A stretch of 64,000 bases of DNA from Strongylocentrotus purpuratus (lineage: Eukaryota; Echinodermata; Echinoidea; Camarodonta; Strongylocentrotidae), in the NCBI RefSeq assembly GCF_000002235.5, contig NW_022145607.1, forward strand, positions 37,728,529 to 37,792,528, given 5' to 3'. The notes beneath the pieces are model-generated. The model made no database searches. It saw only the letters and a program-made list of their open reading frames with translations, and was not told the origin of the DNA. Made by a program: the position numbers and the translations under genes. Positions 23,767-38,700 of the stretch are shown here, one piece after another (the stretch's first letter is position 1; each line of letters opens with the position of its first letter).

Positions 23767-26700
23767 TCGTATTAAGTTATTGTTCATCATGCTCTATTAA
23801 AGGCATAACCTTTGTTTTGTTTTGTATTGGCTGAAGTCTTTGCTTTTTTTATAAATATAGAGTATAGTATTTTTTTTGTTATGCTTTTTTTTATAAATAA
23901 TTTATAGAGTATAGTATTTTTTTTAATGAAAAAAATGTCTTGTACCATATGTATATTTACCTCTAATAAATGTTGATTGATTGTTATTCCTAACATTACC
24001 TAGAATGATCTGACATTTACTTTTATGCAGATTATAACGAGTGCTCGTCTCGCCCGTGTCTTAACGGAGGGCATTGTAACAATCTTCATAATGCATACAG
24101 TTGTACATGTAATTCCGGCTGGACGGGAACAAGATGTCAAGATGGTGAATATTTTTCTTTCTTTCTATTGATATTTTTTATTTGTGCATGTAAAACCTCA
24201 AGCACAATTTGTGTAGGTATTTTGATTTTATGTAAGATAATGTCATAAAAAAGTAATGTCCTTGTCAGATGAATAATACTAATTATAATGATGATAATGG
24301 TCATAATGCTCATAACTAGAATATTAACTAGACATATAATACTTGTTTGCAACAAGTATAGGTGGGCTGGTCAACTAAAATTTGAGACAAAATAGAGCAA
24401 AAATAAGCGAGATACTGCTAAAAAACAATGTCATGTAGATTAATGATGTGAACGAAATTCACCTTCTATAGGCATAACACGCAACTTCAAAAATGTATGA
24501 TATGTTCTCTTTAATCGTAATTTTTACTATAATGACGTAATCAAAATGAAAAATGGTGTAATTGAGCTTGTGGGGAATTGTCTTAGCTACAACATATCAA
24601 AATTTGGAAGAAAATCGATCGATATTTACAGAGATACAATCAATTTTCCATAATTATGCTGACGTCATATTATGCAAATTCGTATTTTGAGTTCCAAGGC
24701 CATTATGATGATGTCACGATACACTTAATTGCCAAATGAGACATGGAATCATATCTCCGACTCATACTCTATTTAAATATGAAAACAAATGGAAGGTCAC
24801 CGCTCATTCCAAAGAGCTATAATGGATTTTGTATAAGCATGTTTTTGCCCATATATGCTATGTACAGTATTAAAAGAGCTCGCGCGCACAGAAATTCATC
24901 TTGAATTGACGCTCATCTTGTTATTAATGGTCATAAAGAGATAAACATGGTATCAAATTCGTCGAAAAAATATGAGAAATATCATGATAGAAAAAAAATG
25001 GCGATTCTATGTTTTTTTAATGGTGTTACGCGCGAAAACGCGCGCGCATGCGCGTGTGCGCGATTTGTATAAAATGCTTAAAATGACTTAAAACGTATGC
25101 AAATAATAATTAAATAAATTCGTGACGACTTTGAGCATTATGAAATTTTGCGCGCGCACTAACGCGCGGACGTACGCACACGCGCGCGTTTTTTGACCTT
25201 AAATTGACCGGACTGATATTAACCTTGATCATGATAAATATAAATGAGAAATAACCTTTGGTTATGAAGATATAATCATGAGTTGATTTTCAGAAAATTT
25301 CACAAAAGACGTCTAGATGACGTCATCAGTCAAGGTCAAAGTTGAAAACCTTACCTTGCTTTGTTCATATGCCTATACATATGTGTGCCAAATTTCAAGT
25401 CATTTGATTGAGCCATTGTCAAGTTATCTTGCTAACAAAAAAGTGGTTCAAAATAAGAAAAATAAACTAGATTTGTAATACTTGTTTGGAACAAGTATAG
25501 GTGGGCTGATCCAACAAAAAATTGAGACAAAATGAAGGGTACATTTGAGATAACTTTTTGTCTCAGCTACAACATACTTGAAGTTCAGCGTGAATGAAGC
25601 TAAAACGACGTAGATATTGCTCGCGAAAGACGGGAATGTAGAATCAAGTTTTGAGAAAAAGTCATGTCCCATAGAGAATACACGCAAAATGTGAAAAATT
25701 GGCATGCCTCCTTTAATCGCAAAAATACACCCTGATGCCTTTGTCAAAATGGAAATTTGTGTGCTTGCATTCGTAGAAAATTGTCTCAGCTAAAACATAT
25801 CAAAATTTCGAAGACAATTGATCAATATTTACAGAGATACAATCAACTTTCCGTAAATATCCTGACGTCATAATATGCAAATTTAAATTTTTAGTTTGGA
25901 GGCCATTATGATGACGTCATGAGTTAATTGAGGGTAAAATGAGACATGAAACAATATTTCCAAATCATACGCTATTAAAATATGAAAACAAAATTGGGGT
26001 CACATTGCATCCTAAAGAGCTACAATTGATTTTGTATAGGGATGTTTTTGCCCATATAATGCTATGTATTACAAGAGCTCGCGCGCACGGAAATTTATAT
26101 TAAACGGTCGATCATTCCGTTATTAATAGTCATAAAGAGACAAACATGGTATCAATTTGTTTATAAATATATGTGGAATATTATGACAGAAAAAAAAATG
26201 GCGATTCTATGTTGTGTAATAGTTTTACGCGCGTGTGAGCGATTTTTTATGAAATGCTTAGAATGGCCTAAAACGTATGTAAAATGATTATGAGACGATT
26301 TTGAGCATTTTAAAATTTTGCGCGCGCATTGACGTGCCGACGTACGCGCACGCGCGCGTTTTTTGACCTGAAATTGACCGGATGGATATTGACCTTAATT
26401 ATGATAAATATGAATCAAAAATGGCTTTTGGTTATGAAGATATGATCATGAGTTGATTTTCAGAAAAATTTACAATATGGCGCCTAGATGACGTCATCAG
26501 TGAAGGTCATAGTTGAAAACATTATTGTGCTTTGTACATATGCCTATACATATGTGTGCCCAATTTGAAGGCATTTGATTGAGCCTTTTTTAAGTTATCG
26601 TGCTTACAAAAAAGTGGTTAGAAATAAGCAAAATAAATAAATAATAAAGGCAATTCTAACGAAATTATAAGGTGGTCTGTACGTTATACAGCCCACCTGA

Positions 26701-29700
26701 TAATAAATAAATAAACTAGATTTGTAATACTTGTTTTGAACAAGTATAGGTGGGCTGTTTTAATTAAAATGTAAAGGGCACATTTGTGATAGCTTATTGT
26801 CTCAGCTACAACATACTCGAAGCTCAGCGAAAACGAAGCTAAAACGACAGAGATATTGCTCGCGAAAGACGGGAATGTAGAATCCAATTTTGAGAAAAAA
26901 ATCATGTCACAAAGAGAATACACGCAAAATGTGAAAAATTGACATGCCTCCTTTAATCGCAAAAAAACGCCATGATCCCTTTGTCAAAATGAAAAATCGT
27001 GAGACCGCATTTGTGGAGAATTGTCTCAGTTAGAACATATCAAAATTTGGAAAAAAATCAATCAATATTAAGAGATACAATCAATTTTCCAAAAATATGC
27101 TGACGTCATAATATGAAAATTGAAATTATGAGTTCGGAGGCCATTATGATGACGTCATGAGTTAATTGAGGGTCAAATGAGACATGAAATCATATCTCCG
27201 ATTCATACTCTATCAAAATATGAACAAAAAATTGGGGTCACCTTGCATCCTAAAGAGCTACGATGGATTTTGTATAGGCATGTGTTTGCCCATATATGCT
27301 ATGTATTACAAGAGCTCGAGCGCACGGAAAAATTTGTTAAACGGTCGATCATTCCGTTATTAATAGTCATAAAGAGACAAACATGGTATCAATTTGTTTG
27401 TAAATATATGTGGAATATTATGAAAGAAAAACAAATGGCGATTCTATGTTGTGCAATAGTTTTACGCGCGAAAACGCGCACGCATGTGCGTGTGCGCGAT
27501 GTTTTTATAAAATGCTTTGACTGGCCTAAAACGTATGCAAAATGATTTTGAGACGATTTTAAGCATTTCAAAATTTTGCGCGCGCATTGTCGCGCGGACG
27601 TACGCGCACGCGTTTTTTGACCTGCAATTGACCGGACGGATATTGACCTTGATCATGATAAATATGAAAGAGAAATAGCTTTTGGTTATGAAGATATGAT
27701 CATGAGTTGATTTTACGAAAATTTTACAAAATGGCGCCTAGATGACGTCTTCAGTGAAGGTCAATGTTGAAAACGTTATTGTGCTTTGTACATATGCCTA
27801 TACATGTGTATGCCGAATTTGAAGGTATTTGATTGAGCCATTTTCAAGTAATCGTGCTTACAAAAAAGTGGTTAGATGTAAGAAAAATATTTAATAAGAA
27901 AATTCTAACGAAATTATAAGGTGGTCTGTACGTTATACAGCCCACCTGATAAAGGCAATTCTAACGAAATTATAAGATGGTCTGTACGTTATACAGCCCA
28001 CCTGATAATAAATAAAGGCAATTCTAACGAAATTATAAGGTGGTCTGTACGTTATACAACCCACCTGATAAAGAATAAATAAAGGCAATTCTAACGAAAT
28101 TATAAGATGGTCTGTACGTTATACAGCCCACCTGATAATGGTAAGTTGGTAACATATAAAGCGCTTTATACTAACGTTTCTAAACGATGTACTATTATTT
28201 CCTGGTATTAACTATGCCGCCCTAATAAGATGCTTTAATACTCAAGGAATTTCTTCCCACCGGATACCGATTTACATCACATGAGTGAAGAGTGGCAAAT
28301 GCAGATTATTGATTTGCTTATCGACATTAGTGCCGCAGCGGGACTCGAACCACGAGCGATGTGACCAGACCAGCGTTTGTAATCAGGGTGCTACAGGACA
28401 TCTTTATGGGTGGCCGAGAGAGAAATTAAATCAAAGATAGGCCTTCATTGTTTCCATTACGATGATATAACGTACATTTCTTGAAAACAATATCAAACAC
28501 CGCTATACATTTTCATGACGAATAACATTTTTTAAGACAATTAAATGTCGTTTTGTCTTTGCTCTCTCGCGATATTAAGAAATAGTATATGGTTTCAGTC
28601 ATTGAAGTGACTGATTACCCACATAATTATCAAGGAGGTGCCAGAATGTACTTTTATAGCGATGTGCCCGATTATTCAACCACATTCGGGCATCAAGGTA
28701 CCCGAATATATCTTACATTTTGTTATCATAAATACTTGTTTCTCAAATAACATTTATTTTGTTGGCAATCCACTTTATCCCTCAGGACTATATGTTAAAT
28801 AATTGTCTCGCACTGCCTCATGGTTATATTGGGAGCATGTGATTGTATTCGATGAAGACTTGCAGAGCAATTCCTGGCCTATAATTATCTTTTCTACGCC
28901 CAGCTTTAAACCTTAATTCTCTTCGGGTGCTTGATCAATTGTGAGTTATGTTTAATGTTGGTTAAACTTCATGCGTCATGTTGTGGTGTGCACAGTACAA
29001 GCTTCTTATATACGTATCTTACATAATTAAGTTTTGTTTAGTAGTATTTTAGTGTATTTTGTATACTTTTTTAAAAACTTTTTTTTTTCGTTTTTTTTTG
29101 TGTGAAATGGTACAACAATTTCCATGCGTTCGCTGTAGTAAATGTGTTAAAGCAAATCAGAAAGCACTTCTCTGTACTTCTTGCCGAAACTGGGTACACA
29201 TATCATGTTCAGAAATCTCTGTAAAGAGTTACGATGACCCTAATGAGCATTTTGTAAATTGGGAGTGTTCAAGATGTCTTTTAAACCATCTTCCAAATTA
29301 TATTGTTAATAATTCAGAGTCCGACGTCGACGATTCTAATAACATAGATCCCTCATGTAAATCTGGTGAAAACATATCTTTAAAATATGATCAACTTTCT
29401 AGTAAAGGGATTAAATTTGTCCACCTGAATATTGTAAGTCTTTTGAAATATCATGAAGAAATCAAGCAAATCATGTTTGAAAATGAAATACAAGTTCTTG
29501 CTCTGAATTAGACTAGATTAGACAGCTCTATTGCAGACAGTGAAATGTACATAGCCCATTACTCATTACTTCGAAAAGATAGGGATAGAAATGGGGGTGG
29601 AGTGGCCATTTATGTCCATGAGTCTATTCATAGCAACTTAGTTAGTCATGATTCTCTTGAACGTTTAGAAGCATTGTGCATAAAAGTTTGTTTGAAGAAC

Positions 29701-32700
29701 ACGAAGCCAATTATTTTTGTAAACTGGTATAGACCACCAAATTCAAAAGTTGAGGTTTTTAATCACTATGAGGACTTTTTGGTTTTTTCAAATGGTCTCA
29801 ATGGGCAACTCATTATTATGGGTGACATTAACTGTGATATCACGAAAAATCCTTTTGAAGGAAATACGAAAGTCTATAATCAAATAAATGATATATATTG
29901 TTTGAAACAGGTAAATGATACATTGTATACAAGAGTAACCGATAGATCCTGCACACTTGTTGACCATATGTTAACGGATTATCCCGATAAGGTGAAATCG
30001 TTTGGTGTTATTAAAAATGGTATGAGTGACCATTATATCAGTTACTTGGTGTGGAAATGTAAACATACTTCCCAAAGTGAAACATTTGTATCGTTCAGAA
30101 AGTCGAGAAATGTAGATTTAGAAGCTTTCAGGTCTGATTTGCGTAATCAAAACTGGAAGAAAGTAAAAGAGTTTAGTGATATAAATGATGCAGTTAGTGA
30201 ATTGGTAAAATTGCAGTAGGAAGTAGTTAACAAGCATATGCCATTAAAGACAAGACGAGTGAGAAAAAAAAAACTCCCCATGGATGAATAGTGAAATACT
30301 TACTTTAATGAAACAGAGAGATAAAGCAAAACTGAAAGCCAAAAAGAGAAACAGTGATGACTTATGGAAACTGTATAAACGCATGAAAAATAAAGTTACC
30401 ACCGAGATAAGAAAATCCAAACGTAAACACAAATGTGATAAACTGTCTGAAGTCACCAATAGAAATGAATCTTGAACAACACTCAAAAGTTTAATGGGTA
30501 ATTGTAATTCTTCTAACAGCACTTTTCCAAAAGAAAATTCAAGTGTAATAGCGAATGAGTTTAATAACCACTTTGCAGATATAGCGACAAATGTATGCAC
30601 AAATAACACAAGGGCTAATAACCGGCTTTATGCCCATGGTGAAAAGGTTTCTGACAGAAAATTTAAATTTGTTAATGTATCTCAATCTTATGTCTTGAAA
30701 CAAGTAATTTCAATGAAAACAAAAAAGTCCGTCGGGTTAGACGAAATTTCTATGTATATTCTTAAAGAGTCAATATCTGAAATGATTGAATCTTTTACCT
30801 TTTAATCAACAAATCTTTATCGGAAGGGGTTGTGCCTGACACATGGAAAGTAATACCAATACACAAAAAAGGAGATAAACTTGATTTCAATAATTATAGG
30901 CCGATCTCACTGTTGTCTTGCGCCTCTAAAGTTATGGTAATAGTCGTTCAGCGACAATTGCTTGATTACTTAAAGTGTCATTCCTTGCTCTCCCAAAATC
31001 AGTCAGGTTTTCGTCCAAAACACTCCACCGTGACAGCACTAGCCGCAGTCACAGATGATTGGTTTTACTCTATCGATAAAGGTAATTACGTTGGAACAAT
31101 TTACGTAGACTTGCAAAAAGCATTTGATATGGTTGATCACCTAATCCTTGTATCTAAACTTGAATCTATGGGTGTAATTGGTGTAGAATTACAGTGGTTC
31201 AAACACTATTTATCAAACAGAAGAATAAGAACTTCGGTAAATAATATCCTTTCTGATGAAAGATTAACTACGAAAGGTGTGCCGCAAGGTTCTTTGCTGG
31301 GGCCCCTGTTGTTCATTATTTTTATAAATGACATCAATTCTGCTTTCAACACCTGCAAGGTCCATCTTTATGCAGATGATACAGTAATTTATTATTCACA
31401 TAAAAATAAAAAAGTGGTGGAATCTGTTTTAAATAAGGAAATTAATAGCCTTGATGCGTGGATGAATAAAAACAACTTAAAGATCAATTACGACAAAACT
31501 GTATGCATGTTACTAGGAACACATAACATGCTTAAAAAACAACCGCTTTTGAATATCAAAATCAAAGAACAACAGTTGTCCCAAGTAAAGAGCTTTAAAT
31601 ATCTCGTTGTACAATCATGTGGATGAAAAATCAAAATGGGATGTTCACATTAAACAGACGGACGTGTAACAAACTGAGTAAAATGGTTAGTTATTTATGT
31701 AGACTAAGACAATTTGTGAATATGTCTGAATTGAAATTAATCTATAATTCCATCATATTACCTCACTTTGATTACGGGAATGTAGTATGGCAATCTGCCT
31801 GCAGTAACAGTTTAATACAACTCCAAAAAATTCAAAATAGGGCCGGTAGAATCATACTAAAAGTTAACCCTTATTCGCATACTTCTACCAGTCAAATTCA
31901 TAGCTGTCTTGGTTGGTAAATGATACGTGAAAGGCAACAAATCCATTTATTACTCCTAACTTACAAAGCATTACATAACATGATCCCTGAATATTTGAAA
32001 GACATATTTGAGTTTAAAACCTCTCCATTCTCCCTCCGTAATGCACATAATCTCTCTTTACCTAAGCCAAGAACTAATTATTGTAAAAGAACTTTTGTGT
32101 ACAGAGCTTCTTTTCAATATAATAAATTATCCCCTGATTTGCGTCAACTACCCACTTTTGCCACCTTTAAGACTAACCTAAACAGACTATAATCACCTTG
32201 TTGTTGTACCTCTTTATGTATGTTTATATGATGTTTGTTTTGTTTGTTTGTTTGTTTATTTATTTATTTATTGTTTCCTTTAAGTATTTTTATTAAGTTT
32301 TCGACTGATATTTTGTAATTATTTATTATTTTAATTTGTAATATTATGTATATTTTGTATATTGTAAACTGGCCCCATGGAAGACCAGCAGCAACAATTA
32401 TCGTTGCAGCTGAATATGGGCAACCAGCCGTATATTTGTATTTGTATCTGATTATTTATTATACGGAAATAAAAACAACAACAACTCTCTTTCGCTTCAT
32501 TCCTTCGGAATAAATAGAAACAGGATGCTCAACAAACGGGATGCCCAAATATCCTCATATTCGGGGGTCGAAATGACGGAATATATGATTTTGTATCTAC
32601 GTTTTTGCCAGCAGATGCTGACATACATAACACCATTACTTATCTATTCTTTTGTTTACAAAATAACATTTACACCTCACAGATAAAGTCTTTTTAGGCT

Positions 32701-35700
32701 GCTCGCTCGCATAATTTTATGGCGCTTGGTGTGTACCGGAATGATGGAAAATTAATTTTCTGTTATGAATTTGGAACGCAAATTTTTGGATTTCTTATAA
32801 GGGTGCCGTGATTATTTAAAATATTGAAAACACTGGACTAAACCACGACACCTCTAATAAATCGATTATACTGTCCAGTATGGTAAATGTACATTTCCGT
32901 TAATGTTTCATCGCTACGTACTGAAGTGATGTACATGTATGTCTACAGTCTTTCGGTCATACATGTAACTACCTAACAATGCAATGAAATTTAATGTTAC
33001 TAACATTGTTTCATACATATATTTTTATGTATAGATTTCAATTGTTTAGTTGGCAATCATAGGATGGAGGAAGTTTTACATGCATTGACATAAGTAGAAT
33101 CTCATGAAAGCCCCATTCAACAGAAATTGTCGTAGGTATGCTTAGGTTCAAAGATAGATGTGTATTATTAGTATTCCTCATCTGAAGATTCTAGGCCTCT
33201 GATTGGTCAAAACTGCAGGCATAAAATTCCCTACTGACCGCTGGGCGGTATAGCAAAAAATATTTATTGGGCATAGTTCTTCTTGTGCGTAAACTTATCT
33301 ACACGCAGTGAGACATGAGCAAAGGCCTACTCTGGGGTAGGTAATTTTCCTACAAATAAATACGTTTTGATAAGCGCATACAAAAAAAGGTGTGTATTTT
33401 TTTTCTAGGATTGAGTGTGATGCGGTAAATAAAACAAATATGGACTGCCGTTTTGGGATATAACGGTAAAAACTACCTTCTCGGTGATGTCGAGACTGCA
33501 CTATGCAACTCAACTTTTCTTCTGTTTATCAAATGATAAACACTGAAAGGAAAGTTTTGGATAATTAAGGAGTTATCCTATTGCGAACTAGAATCAGAAT
33601 CAGAATGGCATAAAAGTAATCATATACTGTATTAAAAGGAAATACCTCCATCACTTTGGCAGTGATTAATCTAAAATACACGTGTGTAAACGATCTGGGG
33701 ATATTTGGGGGTTATTTGTAAAAGTGCTATCTCCAAGTGACTTATTGTAGCAATCAGTGGACCTATGGTCTTTAGACCTATTCGAGGGACTCGATGCTTA
33801 TTGTTCTATCAAAATGCAGTAACACATATACTTGGCTTGGAACCCAGTCCCTTCTGGTTTAGAGATCACTGCTCTACCACTTTAAACCAATGTGTTTTTC
33901 TCAATAGCCTTCTGTTCGTCGGATCCTTGTCGTAATGGAGGTACCTGTATAGTAGATGAACACGAGTGTGTGTGCACATCGCTCTACGCGGGGACAACAT
34001 GCAACATTAACCAAACACAAAATGGTATGAGCTCCATGTGTTCTAAACTAAATAAGTCTTTTTTTTGCTAAATACAAATGATATCAGACCACCCCTTGTC
34101 TGTTATTGAAATATCTGCAGGATACATTGGGTCAATTGTGGTTACATTCGCGTGTACAATATCAGAACAGGTGTTTAAGTAAAAAAACGAAAACACCACT
34201 TACATGAAATGATTGTTGTTATGACTGTTATGTGTCATACCTCAGCCGTGGACCAAATTTGGCTCTGGGTATAGCACTCTAAAAATGAGTTAAATCAATA
34301 TTTATTAAAAGAGGAGAGGAATTGCAACATTTTCTTTTATTCACATTCCAATATCCAACAATTTTTAAAATTATTTGATTATGAGAGCAAGATACCTAGA
34401 TAAAATTGTTTATTAATTTTTTTAAAGAAAAATTTCATAATATTGCAATGATACAGTGCGTACTTGATCAGCATTGACGAAAATAACTCTCAGTCATCAA
34501 TGAACAATCTTTTTGTATCGTATTATCTCAATGTGTTTTTGTATAAACTATCGTGAGGTTTGATTATATATTCTACATGATATTTTTTGAAAGAAATATT
34601 AAATCTTAAAGTAATTATAAAGTCTATACTTGTATGCCTCTGCAACGAAGTAGCCGGAGGCATTATGTTTTCGGATTGTCCGTCCATCCGTCCGTCTGTA
34701 CGTCCCGTTCTCGTTCTCGCGTTATCGCAAGAACCAATTGATGGATTCCTGCCAAACTCAAGACATGTATGTATTTTGCAGAGCCAATGAACTGATTCGA
34801 TGTTACGGTCATGAGGTCAAATATCAAAAGGTCATACATTTATATGAAAATAGCTTGTTATCACGAAATTCTGAGAACCTGTTAATGGATTACAATCAAA
34901 CTTGAATTTAAAAAATGCTTCTGTTTTGGTTTGTAAAATGGCTCTATGGCGGAGGCATCATTATCGGCTGCGTGCAGTCGAATTTCCATCTAGTTATTCA
35001 TAGTTCTGTTATAGGAATTGGTATTATGATTGAGCCTACATTGTATCTATCTCAAGTTCAAGGCTCTGGAAAATTCTTTCTTTATTTATTAGGTGTGCCA
35101 ACCGTTACCACTCATCCCAGAAATAAAAGTGTAGGTATGTCAGAGATGGTAGTATTAAACTGTGAATTCAAAGATGTTCAGCACTTTGACTGGTGGAGAG
35201 ATGGGGAAAAGGTGCCTGGCACCCGTGATATATCTAACTACGTCATCGGTGAGATGAGCCCCCCTGATCAGGCGTACTATAGCTGTGTCGGTATCCCAGA
35301 AAACGGATCTCATATTGAAAGCAACCAAGCACTGCTTAGAATCAGAGGTATTTTTTGTTGGGGTGGGGAAGGTATTGTTCTATACAAACCAGTTACATCT
35401 GAAATTTTATCTTTAGGCAGCGACCCAAGACAATTACCAAAATGATATTACCCTTATAATAAAAGATAATTATCCGGTACTATTTGTCAGTTAATATCAT
35501 TGAGAATATGCAATTAATTTGTATTCCAGGGAGTACTTGCACTAGAATCCATTCTTTAATTTTGTTTTTTATTATAGTAATGATAATAATAATAATTAAC
35601 AGCTACATTTATATTGCGCACGTAAATATCCCAGGGGTGCTTAATGGCCTAAATAGTATAATTGTTACACTGGCTTTAGCCTAGCTGCTCGGAGGCTCTT

Positions 35701-38700
35701 AAAACGTTCGAGGAATAAATTGCCACCAGGTACCCATTCAATTCACCAAGGTGACGAATGGCAAATGTATATCAATGTCTTGCCAAAGGACATTAGTACT
35801 GTGGCGTGTGATGAACCGCGAACCATGTAATCCACAGTCCGGTGACGTTTCCACTAGACCAAAACACGTCTATATGGTACTCTCATTTATGTATATCAAA
35901 CAACACATATCCGTTGAAACTATGCAACATCGTATCACAGCAATATGCCATCTGCATATTGCAACACGACTTGGGGTGGGGGGGGGGGGGGGGTTGTTTC
36001 CAGTGAATTCTGTTGAACAACCTTTGTGAAATATCATAACTTTTAAACGGTATCAATTATTTTTTTAATGTTTATTTTTATAATTACAGATATGTCTATT
36101 TTTCATCTGAAGTTCAGGCTTCTAATAATTTTCACGTCAGTTTACGCTGATCAAGAATCTACAGATTACAAGACCCTTGTGCGTGCTATTAAAAAAAAGG
36201 TAAAGGGTACCGTTATTTGTAATTTATCTCTAAATATAAATTCTCCTTCACTGTTCCCAGTTTGTGAGAGAGCACATCCTTGATAAGATTTTAAGTAACG
36301 AAATGAGTCAGAAAACAATACATGTACCTGTTTCTTTCATTCACATATTTATTCATTCATATGAATTTGTCATGGAAATTTGCTTCGCTCACAAACATTT
36401 AATAATTACTCTTGTATAATGATATCATGTAACGTCCATAAACATTGGGCAGAATATATAAAACTAGCAAAATTAATTTTGCTACTTTTTTTCAGTGTCT
36501 ATGTAAGATACAACCAAAGCCTAGAAAAGACATGTGCTAGGAAATGTCCAATCTTATGTAAACATACTCAACTGGATTAAATATCCATGATATTGTTGGC
36601 TTCATTTGATATCTAGTTCGAAGCGGTGTTTGAGGAGCTTGAAACCGAGAGGGACACCAATGGCACTATTTACATTCACGTGAACCAACTTCTACCAGAT
36701 GACGGTGTGTTGGTTGATATGAGAGCTTACATAGCCGACAGTAGCATGACTACACAAGAAGAAATGGACCTGCTGTGGAGCGGATTATTCTCTGTGGAGA
36801 AAATCTCTGACGGTTACTTGGACCGTTCCCTCCTTCTGGTACTAAGTACAGGTGAATCTTGCTCACTTGAAATCATATTTAACCTTTAGGAGTTCAGTAT
36901 TTGTTCTTATTTCTTAATTTTCTAAATTAATCAGTTTTCCCTCCTTAAAAATGACAAGAAAAAATCTTGTTTTCCACGCCTTCATCGTATGGAGAAGAAA
37001 CAAATTATTAGATGAACCTATATGAAAGACAATTTTTAAATTTAATACAAATTTAACACAAATTTGCCAATTTGTACATAAAAATAGTGATTTTATATCT
37101 TATATTGTGTTGCAAATTTATATACTGTAATAATTAGTTACAACGTACTGCATTGGAAGTAGCCTCAAAATATGTTGATAGACTATAGATGATGCAAAAA
37201 CGTCACTAAATGGAGACACTGTGTCTTCAAAAAGTGAATGACAGTAGGATCATCTGGTATCAGTGGCGTACGCAGGTTTTTTTTCAAAGGGGGGGGGGGG
37301 GTTAACATTTCGAAATCGGGCCCAAAATTTCGCAACGACTCAGCCAGTCGCTGAATAAGCAGGGGGGGGGGGGGGGGTTAAGAGGACATTTTTTTGTTGG
37401 CGTCCCAAAAATTTCGCAACGACTCAGCCAGCCATTTAATAAGGGGGGGAGGGGTTAAGAGGACATGTTTTTATTTTTTTTGGTTCCGAAATTTGAAGAT
37501 TTCACCGATCGACATTCCTTTTCGTTGCGGGGGGGGGGGGTTAAGGTCATCTTTTTTAGGTCGCCCTTTAGGATTAAAAAAAAAAAGGAACTCAAGAAAC
37601 ATACACATAACACAAACTGAAGGTGGGTTTTAGCCCCCCCCCCCCCCCCCCCCGCGCCTGTCTGGTATGCAGCGGCCTTGACACAGACTTCCAAGAAAGT
37701 AACCAAGAGCAGTGAAGATATCCCATTGCATCACTTCTTAAAACGTTCAAGAACTGCAATCACAGAAATCTACATTCTCTCTCTCTCTCTTTCTTAGTTC
37801 TATGTCCAAACACCTTTTGGTCATCTCCGTACGGTATTGTCCAGTTTTCGTCGGGAGAACTTCATTCGTGGAGTGAATCGAGTGGAGAATGTCCATGGTT
37901 CACCGTCAATGGTACAATGGTCCAGTTATAGTAATATTTTTTTCTTTAGACTTTAGATAGTTAAGCTTACATGAGAAAGCAAACCAATAGATGTTAAGAT
38001 TAGTACCGACTGGAAAGTTCTTTGATAAAACATGATAATCATAATAACAACAGTGGTAGTTGTACTGTTAATGATAATAATGATAGCAATATTAATATAA
38101 TAACGATAAGAAGATGAAGAAAAAGAAGAACATATATGATAATGATACTAATAACAAAAATTTTTACCCCGAGAAGCCTCATCAGTATCATGCTGTTCGT
38201 CCTGGGGACCCTGTATCCATAATTACCCCAGGCACTGCCAGGCTTTTTATTTATACCTGAGTGGAGGGTAGCAAATGTGGATTAATATCTTGCCAAAAGA
38301 CATTAGTGTCGGACTGGGATTCGAACCCTCAACCCGGATATTGAAAGTCAAAAGAACGAACCACCATACCCCGACATCATCACGTAACATACAGTGTTAC
38401 TATGAGACCGATAATATATTCTTAACTTTGATTTTTCCTAAAGATGGAGAGCCAATAGCACGAGCCGTCTGCTCTGGTGATTATATCTCCCCTTGTACAT
38501 GGGTACCTTCAATCAACTGCGGTGGCAATAAAACAGCTGATCAACTCTTAATCTACTTACGAGAGGTAAACCTGATCTTATTCTAAATATTTTGTTATGG
38601 AGTTCCTGGTACTGTTTGTTGTTATAATACATGATCAGCTGGCTCTGTGCAGCTAAGGTGCACACAAATGTTATTGCGGAATGTTTTCAACCCTTAAGCA

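Noticed and set aside
24338-28140. CRISPR-like or satellite array
   Set aside because: Units are 1.2 kb with transposon-like ends, and the short repeated tail units are contiguous without variable spacers.
34915-35092. Open frame upstream of the Ig exon that could extend it
   Set aside because: The phase-1 acceptor TTATTAG at 35092 fits the neighbouring exon, and the upstream part reads through a dispersed repeat without homology.
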